Source: Candidatus Peregrinibacteria bacterium (lineage in GTDB: Bacteria; Patescibacteriota; Gracilibacteria; UBA1369; LOWO2-01-FULL-3). From it: DNA of 34,650 nucleotides. Positions 28,068-34,650 of the stretch are shown one piece after another. Below the pieces are notes generated by a model. That model saw only the letters and a program-made list of their open reading frames with translations. It made no database searches and was not told the DNA's origin. The DNA is taken from the NCBI GenBank assembly GCA_014729275.1, contig WJKE01000061.1, positions 1 to 34,650 on the forward strand, read 5' to 3'. Numbering within the stretch: the stretch's first letter is position 1; every line of letters starts with the position of its first letter. The position numbers and the translations under genes are program-made.

Positions 28068-28096
28068 TTTATAGCGGGGATTAGCGGGAAAGTCAA
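28068..28096 (-). promoter_or_regulatory. Sigma70-type promoter for rpsJ
   Basis: Minus strand TTGACT - 17 nt - TATAAA. Confidence 0.75.
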
Positions 28097-28099
28097 GAA

Positions 28100-28115
28100 T
28101 TTTCTGCGCAGAAAA
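28100..28115. promoter_or_regulatory. Perfect 16-bp palindrome adjacent to the rpsJ -35 element
   Basis: TTTTCTGCGCAGAAAA, 3 bp upstream of TTGACT. Confidence 0.5.
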
Positions 28116-28238
28116 ATTTTAGTTGTCGTTTTTTTGATGATTATGTGAAATTTTGTTCAGCTATAATAGCATTTCGGCCCGGGCCGGCGGGGGGCGTAAG
28201 ATTTTTTGTTGATGGTGTAGTTCGGTAATTTTTTGCGT

Positions 28239-28265
28239 AAAAAAACCACCTGATTGCTCAGGCGG
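28239..28265 (-). terminator. Intrinsic terminator downstream of tuf
   Basis: Minus strand CCGCCTGA-GCAA-TCAGGTGG-TTTTTTT. Confidence 0.88.
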
Positions 28266-28296
28266 CTTTTTAAGCTTAACATTTTCTGCGAAATAA

Positions 28297-29490
28297 TTAC
28301 TTAATGATCTTTGTCACAATTCCTGCTCCTACTGTTCGTCCTCCTTCACGGATAGCGAATCTTGTTCCTTCGTCCAGAGCGATTGGGCATCCAAGACGTG
28401 CAACCAGATTTACTTTATCTCCGGGCATAACCATTTCTACGTCAGCCGGAAGTTCAACCTCACCAGTTACGTCAGTTGTTCTAATGTAGAATTGAGGTTT
28501 GTATCCTTTGAAGAAAGGAGTGTGTCGTCCACCTTCTTCTTTATTTAATACGTATACTTCACATTCAAATTCTGTATGTGGAGTAATTGATCCAGGTTTA
28601 GCCAAAACTTGTCCTCTTTCAATTTCTTCTCTCTCAATACCTCTAAGTAGAAGACCAACATTGTCTCCGGCTTCACCTCTATCCAGAGTCTTTTTGAACA
28701 TTTCAACTCCTGTGACTACAACTTTTCTTGTGTCATTAATACCAACAATTTCAACTTCATCGTTTGAGTTAATTACACCCTGCTCGATTCTTCCCGTAGC
28801 AACAGTTCCTCTACCTTTAATTGAGAATATATCCTCAACAGGCATTAGGAATGGTTTATCAAGGTCTCTTTTTGGCTCGGGAATGTACGAATCAAGAGTT
28901 TCAAGAAGTTCAACGATTGGCTTGGTAGCTTCTTCGTCATCAGGATTTTCGAGGGCTTTAAGCGCAGATCCTTTAATAATTGGAGTGTCATCTCCAGGGA
29001 ATTCATATTTGTTAAGAAGGTCGCGTACTTCCATTTCTGAGAGTTCAGCGATTTCAGGGTCTGCCATGTCCATTTTATTGAGAAATACAATAATGTGTGG
29101 AACGTTAACCTGTCTTGCAAGTAGAATGTGTTCACGAGTTTGTGGCATTGGTCCGTCAGCAGCAGATACCACTAAAATAGCACCGTCCATTTGCGCCGCA
29201 CCTGTAATCATGTTCTTTACATAGTCGGCATGCCCCGGACAGTCAACATGGGCATAGTGTCGGTTTGCAGTTTCGTACTCCTGGTGAGAGGTTGCAATTG
29301 TAATACCTCTTTCTTTTTCTTCAGGTGCGTTGTCAATTTGATCAAAGGCAACTCCCTTGTTTGTTCCACCGAATTTTTTTGCCGCAACAGTTGTTATTGC
29401 AGCTGTAAGAGTAGTTTTACCGTGGTCTACGTGACCGATGGTACCCACATTTAAGTGTGGTTTACTCCTATCAAATACTCCGTCAGCCAT
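28297..29490 (-). CDS. tuf: Elongation factor Tu
   Basis: [52 protein letters not shown]. Confidence 0.98.
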   Translation of the reverse strand: MADGVFDRSKPHLNVGTIGHVDHGKTTLTAAITTVAAKKFGGTNKGVAFDQIDNAPEEKERGITIATSHQEYETANRHYAHVDCPGHADYVKNMITGAAQMDGAILVVSAADGPMPQTREHILLARQVNVPHIIVFLNKMDMADPEIAELSEMEVRDLLNKYEFPGDDTPIIKGSALKALENPDDEEATKPIVELLETLDSYIPEPKRDLDKPFLMPVEDIFSIKGRGTVATGRIEQGVINSNDEVEIVGINDTRKVVVTGVEMFKKTLDRGEAGDNVGLLLRGIEREEIERGQVLAKPGSITPHTEFECEVYVLNKEEGGRHTPFFKGYKPQFYIRTTDVTGEVELPADVEMVMPGDKVNLVARLGCPIALDEGTRFAIREGGRTVGAGIVTKIIK

Positions 29491-29597
29491 AATAAATTTT
29501 GTTTAAAATTTAGATAAGTTTATATTATGCTTGATTTTTGTCAAAGCGGGTCGAATACTATATCAATTTTTTATTTTACGCAAGCAATTTTTATTGC

Positions 29598-31688
29598 TTA
29601 GCCTGCACGGTTTGCAGCAATTTCTTCAGCAATATTGCCGGGTACTTTTTGATAGTAACCAAATTCCATTGAATAGTTACCACGTCCCTGGGTCATTGAT
29701 CTTAGGTCGGTTGCGTATCCGAACATTTCGGATAGAGGAATATCCGCTTTAATGAATTTAATCATTCCGCGATCACCACTTTCCTGGATTTGACCTCTTC
29801 TTGAACTGATATTTCCCATAACGTCTCCGAAGTAATCTTCGGGAACGGTAACTTCAACTTTCATTACAGGTTCCAGTAAAACTGCAGAAGCTCTTTTACA
29901 TGCATTCTGAAAACAGATAGAAGCTGCAATTTTGAATGCCATTTCAGATGAATCAACATCGTGATATGAACCATCATAAAGTTCAGCTTTTATATCTACC
30001 ATTGGGTATCCGGCAATAATACCTTTGCTCATTGCTTCCTGAATACCTTTATCAACGGCCGGAATATATTCTTTTGGTATTTTACCTCCCACAATAGAGT
30101 TTACAAATTCGTAGCCTTCTCCCGGTTCTTGAGGAGTAAGGCGTAGATATACATGCCCGAATTGTCCACGTCCACCGGATTGTTTTGCATATTTTTCTTC
30201 CATTTCGATTGGAGTTGTAATTGTTTCCCTGTATGCAACCTGGGGAGCACCAATATTCGCTTCAACTTTAAATTCGCGTTTCATACGATCAACAATAATG
30301 TCGAGGTGAAGCTCACCCATACCTGCGATAATTGTTTGACCTGTTTCTTCATCTGTATTTACTCTGAATGTTGGATCTTCCTGAGCAAGTTTTTGTAGAG
30401 CAAGTCCCATTTTTTCCTGATCAGCTTTGGTTTTTGGTTCAACCGCAATTCTGATTACAGGTTCAGGGAAAATGATTGATTCGAGTAGTACAGGGTGATT
30501 TACATCTGTAAGGGTGTTTCCCGTAGTAGTGTTTTTTAGTCCAACGATTGCCGCAATATCTCCGGCTTTTACAGATTTGATTTCTTCACGAGAATTTGCG
30601 TGCATTTGAATTAAACGTCCAACTCTTTCTTTATTTCCCGTTGATGCGTTTAATACATAGGATCCTGAATCGAGTGATCCCGAATATACCCGGAAATAAC
30701 ATAAATTTCCTACAAATGGATCAGTAGCGATTTTAAATGCCAAAGCTGAGAATGGTTCTGAGTCTTCTGATTTTCGAGTAATTTCTTCTTCGGTTTTTAT
30801 ATCAATTCCTTTTACGGGAGGGATGTCCTTTGGGCTGGGAAGATACCAACAAATCGCATCCAAAACTAATTGAACACCTGTGTTTTGTAGGGCTGAGCCT
30901 GCCATAACAGGATAAATTTGATTTGCGATTGTAGCATCACGGATTCCTTTTTTTAATTCAGGAACTGAAATTTCTTGCTCTTCTAAAAATTTTTCCATTA
31001 ATTCTTCGGAATTTTCCGCAACTTTTTCAACCAATAATGCTCTGTATTCTTCAACCTTGTCTTTCATGTCTTCAGGAATATCGATTTCTTCAATCGTGTT
31101 ACCCATAGTTCCTGTGAACTTGTAAGCTTTTTTTTCAATAAGATCAATAACTCCGCTTAATTCGCTTTCTGAACCGATTGGGAGTTGGATTGCGATGGCA
31201 TTTGGATTTAATCTCTCATGGATGCTGCTTAAGCTTTTGTAAAAGTCCGCACCCATTTTGTCCATTTTATTGATGAAGGCGATTCGCGGTACTTTGTATT
31301 TGTCCGCCTGGTGCCATACTGTTTCGGATTGAGGCTCCACTCCCATAGCACCATCGAAAACAACAACACCTCCGTCAAGTATACGAAGTGAACGTTCTAC
31401 TTCTACTGTGAAGTCTACGTGTCCGGGAGTGTCGATGATGTTGAATCTGTATTGAGTATCCGGTTCGCTTTTTGTTTTCCAAAAACAAGTTGTTGCCGCT
31501 GAAGTGATTGTAATACCTCTTTCACGTTCTTGATCCATCCAGTCCATTTGAGATTCTCCGTGATGTGTTTCACCAATTTTATGTGTTTTTCCCGTGTAAT
31601 ATAGTACACGTTCGGTAACTGTGGTTTTTCCCGCATCAATATGTGCGATGATTCCGATATTTCGTAAATTTGATAAATCTTCTGCCAT
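29598..31688 (-). CDS. fusA: Elongation factor G
   Basis: [54 protein letters not shown]. Confidence 0.98.
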   Translation of the reverse strand: MAEDLSNLRNIGIIAHIDAGKTTVTERVLYYTGKTHKIGETHHGESQMDWMDQERERGITITSAATTCFWKTKSEPDTQYRFNIIDTPGHVDFTVEVERSLRILDGGVVVFDGAMGVEPQSETVWHQADKYKVPRIAFINKMDKMGADFYKSLSSIHERLNPNAIAIQLPIGSESELSGVIDLIEKKAYKFTGTMGNTIEEIDIPEDMKDKVEEYRALLVEKVAENSEELMEKFLEEQEISVPELKKGIRDATIANQIYPVMAGSALQNTGVQLVLDAICWYLPSPKDIPPVKGIDIKTEEEITRKSEDSEPFSALAFKIATDPFVGNLCYFRVYSGSLDSGSYVLNASTGNKERVGRLIQMHANSREEIKSVKAGDIAAIVGLKNTTTGNTLTDVNHPVLLESIIFPEPVIRIAVEPKTKADQEKMGLALQKLAQEDPTFRVNTDEETGQTIIAGMGELHLDIIVDRMKREFKVEANIGAPQVAYRETITTPIEMEEKYAKQSGGRGQFGHVYLRLTPQEPGEGYEFVNSIVGGKIPKEYIPAVDKGIQEAMSKGIIAGYPMVDIKAELYDGSYHDVDSSEMAFKIAASICFQNACKRASAVLLEPVMKVEVTVPEDYFGDVMGNISSRRGQIQESGDRGMIKFIKADIPLSEMFGYATDLRSMTQGRGNYSMEFGYYQKVPGNIAEEIAANRAG

Positions 31689-31718
31689 TTTTAAATATTA
31701 TTTATTTGAAATAAAAGT

Positions 31719-32189
31719 CTAGTATTTTGCAAAATGAGCAAATGCTTTGTTTGCTTGCGCCATCCTGTGTGTTTCTTCTTTTTTCTTGAAAGCGTTACCT
31801 TGTTTGTTTGCGGCTTCAATAAATTCGTTTGCAAGTTTTTGTGCCATTGGTGCACCTTTTCCGTTTCTTGCTGAAGTAATAATCCATCTAAAAGCGAGGG
31901 ATAGTTGTCTATCCGGTTTTACTTCTCTTGGAACCTGATAAACCGCACCACCAATTCTTTTGGCTTTTACTTCCATGTTGGGTTTTACGTTGTCTATCGC
32001 TTGTTTGAAAACTTTTTCAGGGTCGGAAGCCATTTTTTTGCTAACTATTTTTAGAGTTTCATTGAAAATTTTTCTGGCAGTGGTTTTTTTACCATCAACC
32101 ATCAGATAATTTATAAATTTTTCATTTACGGGAGAAGATTCTTCCGGAATGAATTTTTTAAATTTTTTGAATCTCATTTTTCGTTTCAT
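31719..32189 (-). CDS. rpsG: 30S ribosomal protein S7 (uS7)
   Basis: INYLMVDGKKTTARKIFNETL, VGGAVYQVP-like RIGGAVYQVPREV. Confidence 0.97.
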   Translation of the reverse strand: MKRKMRFKKFKKFIPEESSPVNEKFINYLMVDGKKTTARKIFNETLKIVSKKMASDPEKVFKQAIDNVKPNMEVKAKRIGGAVYQVPREVKPDRQLSLAFRWIITSARNGKGAPMAQKLANEFIEAANKQGNAFKKKEETHRMAQANKAFAHFAKY

Positions 32190-32201
32190 AGTCTATTTAG
32201 A

Positions 32202-32615
32202 TTATTTAGGTTTCTTGGCTCCGTATTTTGATCGCCCTTGTTTGCGGTCCTGAACACCCTGGGTATCCATATTTCCACGAACAATGTGATATCGCACACC
32301 GGGTAGATCTTTAACTCTTCCGCCTCTAATTAATACAACCGAGTGTTCTTGCAGATTGTGGCCTTCACCGGGAATGTAAGCGTTAACTTCAATTCCGTTT
32401 GTAAGCCTTACTCTTGCAACTTTTCGTAGTGCTGAGTTGGGTTTTTTGGGTGTCATGGTCGTAACTCTTGTACAAACACCTCTTTTTTGAGGACATTTGA
32501 TTTTAACAGGAATGTTATTTAAGGTGTTAAAGCTATATTCCATTGCAGGGGATTTGCTCTTTTTCTTGGGAGTTCTTCGACCTTTTCCTTTAATTAATTG
32601 ATTAATTGTTGGCAT
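32202..32615 (-). CDS. rpsL: 30S ribosomal protein S12 (uS12)
   Basis: [57 protein letters not shown]. Confidence 0.98.
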   Translation of the reverse strand: MPTINQLIKGKGRRTPKKKSKSPAMEYSFNTLNNIPVKIKCPQKRGVCTRVTTMTPKKPNSALRKVARVRLTNGIEVNAYIPGEGHNLQEHSVVLIRGGRVKDLPGVRYHIVRGNMDTQGVQDRKQGRSKYGAKKPK

Positions 32616-32683
32616 ATGTTTTTAATTCATTAAATTGTGCTTGCCTAATTTATATTAACTTCCTCGCAATTGCAAGGGGTAAA

Positions 32684-34650
32684 TTAAATCATGGGGAGCA
32701 TATTTTCGTATGCAGATTCTTCTTCAACTTTTTCTTCTTCCGGCTTTTCTTTAATCTCAACTCCCAATTCGGGATGTTTTTTGATGTATGTGTCGCCGGC
32801 TGGGATTAATTTACCAATGATAACGTTTTCTTTAAGTCCCTCAAGTTGATCGAGCTTATTTGTTGTTGAGGCTTCGACAAGAACTCTTATTGTTTCCTGG
32901 AATGATGCAGCAGATAGCCAAGAGTTTGTTTGAAGTGCGATTCTTGTTAGTCCAAGAAGTAGTCTTTCACCGCTTGCGGTTTTTTTCTTAGCTGCAGTAA
33001 GCTCTTCATTTACATTGTTGAAGTGAATGAAATCTACAACTTCGCCAGGTAGGAAATTTGAATCACCGTTATCTATGATTCTGATTTTTGAAAGCATTTG
33101 TTTTGCTATAATTTCAACATGCTTGTCATTGATGCTTTGACCTTGAGACACATAAATAGTTTGCACTTCGTTAACTATGTATTTTTCCACAGTGTAAATG
33201 TCCGTGAGACTCATTAATTCTTTAAGATCCAGATGACCTGTTGTTAATGGTTGACCTTTTGTAACTTTGTCTTTGCTTTTTATTAAGAGTGATTTTCCTT
33301 GTGGAACTTTGTATTCTTTCGTGATTGGGCCTGAACTTATAACTGTAATTTCTTCGTCGCTTACAGCTGTAACTTTTCCTTCTTCAACAGCTTTGATTGC
33401 TCCTTTTTGAGTTTCACCTTTGGCAATTGTCATTTTTGGTTTTACTTTGTCTCCTTTTTTTACAACCGGATTTACTTCGCCGTGTAAGGTATAAACTGTT
33501 TGGATGGGTTCGTCGGAAGTTACAGAGAGTTCAGCGGTTTTTCCTTTTTGATGAACTTTAACCGTGCCGTCAATTTCTGAAATGATAGCGGGTGATTTTG
33601 GAGTTCTTGCTTCGAAAAGCTCTTCTACTCTGGTTAGACCTTGGGTAATATCTCCGCCTTCCGCAACACCACCCATATGGAAGGTACGCATGGTAAGCTG
33701 AGTACCAGGTTCACCGATTGATTGCGCAGCAATAATTCCCACTGCGGTTCCAAGGCGAACTTTTTTGTTTGTTCCAAGATCTTTACCGTAACATTTTACA
33801 CAAATCCCATTTTCTACTTTACAAGTCATAACTGATCTTAGTGTAACCTCGTTAACCTCGTGTTGGTTTATTAGGTTGATAGTCTCTTTTTCGATAAGTC
33901 TATCTTTCTTTTCAACGATTTCTCCTGTTTTGGGATCAACAACATCTTCTGCAAGAGTTCGTCCGTAAATTCTATTTTCGAATTTTTCACCAAGTTCTTC
34001 AGATTCTTCTCTGGTGATACGGTGGAATGCTTTTGTTCCGCAATCTTCTTCTTTAATAACAATATCCTGACATGCGTCCACAAGCCTTCGGGTAAGATAA
34101 CCTGCTTCCGCGGTTTTAAGGGCTGTATCTGATTTACCTTTACGTCCGCCATGTGTCGCAATGAAGTACTCAAGAATGGTGAACCCTTCCTTAAGGTTTG
34201 ATTTAATTGGAAGTTCAATTGTTTTACCCGCCGGATTTGCAACCAGTCCTTTCATTCCGCATAATTGAGTGATTTGTCCCCAATTACCACGAGCACCCGA
34301 GTCGATCATGTAGTATATATTGTTGTCATCTCCAATGGAGTTAACCATAATATTTGTAATTTCGGATTTTGTGTTACTCCAGATGTTGATTGTGTGCATG
34401 TATCTTTCTTCGTCTGTTATAAGGCCTTTCCAGAATTGGTTGTTAATTTTTTTGACAACTTCGCTGGCTTCTTCGATGATTTCTTCTTTCTTTTTTGGAA
34501 TAGCCATATCTGCCTGTGAGAAGGATATTCCTGATTTTGTAGCAAAACGGAATCCGATTTCTTTGAAATTATCTGAAAGGATTGCAGTTTGCGCGGACCC
34601 AACTTTTTCGAAACATTCTTTAACGATTTTTGATAGATCTTTTTTCCCGA
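32684..34650 (-). CDS. rpoC: RNA polymerase subunit beta', C-terminal part; runs off the right edge of the window
   Basis: GARGNWGQITQLCGMKGLVANPAG, GIIAAQSIGEPGTQLTMRTFHMGG. Frame stays open upstream of 34507 to the window end (...FRFATKSGISFSQADMAIPKKKEEII), so M at 34507 is internal. Confidence 0.97.
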   Translation of the reverse strand, partial: GKKDLSKIVKECFEKVGSAQTAILSDNFKEIGFRFATKSGISFSQADMAIPKKKEEIIEEASEVVKKINNQFWKGLITDEERYMHTINIWSNTKSEITNIMVNSIGDDNNIYYMIDSGARGNWGQITQLCGMKGLVANPAGKTIELPIKSNLKEGFTILEYFIATHGGRKGKSDTALKTAEAGYLTRRLVDACQDIVIKEEDCGTKAFHRITREESEELGEKFENRIYGRTLAEDVVDPKTGEIVEKKDRLIEKETINLINQHEVNEVTLRSVMTCKVENGICVKCYGKDLGTNKKVRLGTAVGIIAAQSIGEPGTQLTMRTFHMGGVAEGGDITQGLTRVEELFEARTPKSPAIISEIDGTVKVHQKGKTAELSVTSDEPIQTVYTLHGEVNPVVKKGDKVKPKMTIAKGETQKGAIKAVEEGKVTAVSDEEITVISSGPITKEYKVPQGKSLLIKSKDKVTKGQPLTTGHLDLKELMSLTDIYTVEKYIVNEVQTIYVSQGQSINDKHVEIIAKQMLSKIRIIDNGDSNFLPGEVVDFIHFNNVNEELTAAKKKTASGERLLLGLTRIALQTNSWLSAASFQETIRVLVEASTTNKLDQLEGLKENVIIGKLIPAGDTYIKKHPELGVEIKEKPEEEKVEEESAYENMLPMI

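Noticed and set aside
28499-29224. 241-aa plus-strand ORF antisense to tuf (and similar shadows at 17274-17855, 16118-16621, 5178-5582, 7338-9509)
   Set aside because: Antisense shadow ORFs within strongly supported genes; translations show no family motifs and are low-complexity reverse-complement products.
29580-29598. AAGCAAT-TTTT-ATTGCTT hairpin at the fusA stop codon
   Set aside because: No U-tract on the fusA-sense strand and an AT-rich stem; insufficient for a terminator call.
32649-32675. TTGCAA-15-TATAAA as an rpsL promoter
   Set aside because: Spacer of 15 nt is suboptimal and the region is AT-rich; plausible but not strong enough to list.
34417-34602. 61-aa minus-strand ORF at the right edge
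   Set aside because: Out of frame with rpoC, whose own frame remains open to 34650 and yields recognisable beta' sequence (KSGISFSQADMAIPKKK).

Overview
This AT-rich 34.65-kb chromosomal window contains 47 supported protein-coding genes. It is dominated by a minus-strand ribosomal supercluster: rpoC (3' part) - rpsL - rpsG - fusA - tuf - rpsJ | rplC - rplD - rplW - rplB - rpsS - rplV - rpsC - rplP - rpmC - rpsQ - rplN - rplX - rplE - rpsN - rpsH - rplF - rplR - rpsE - rplO - secY - adk - map - infA - rpmJ - rpsM - rpsK - rpsD - rpoA - rplQ - rplM - rpsI. After it come a SERCA-like Ca2+ P-type ATPase, trmD, a degenerate P-type ATPase-like protein, a YggU/DUF167 gene, rsmA and a large uncharacterised protein. 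Convergent pyrE and pyrF lie at the left end. rpmD (L30) is absent between rpsE and rplO, which together with the SD-poor, AT-rich character suggests a Patescibacteria/CPR-type bacterium (inference). TGA is a stop codon (rpmJ), so code 25 is unlikely. No rRNA, tRNA, CRISPR or transposon was recognised. The most interesting signals are: (1) a transcription-attenuator-like leader upstream of a monocistronic rpsJ, with a strong promoter, mutually exclusive antiterminator and terminator helices, and a terminator 15 nt before the start codon; (2) a catalytically degenerate P-type ATPase paralogue near the intact ATPase; (3) a long bulged hairpin in the rpmJ-rpsM spacer, with G-U pairs only on the mRNA strand; (4) a split S10 operon with an alternative sigma factor gene inserted divergently from rplC; and (5) near-complete absence of Shine-Dalgarno sequences.
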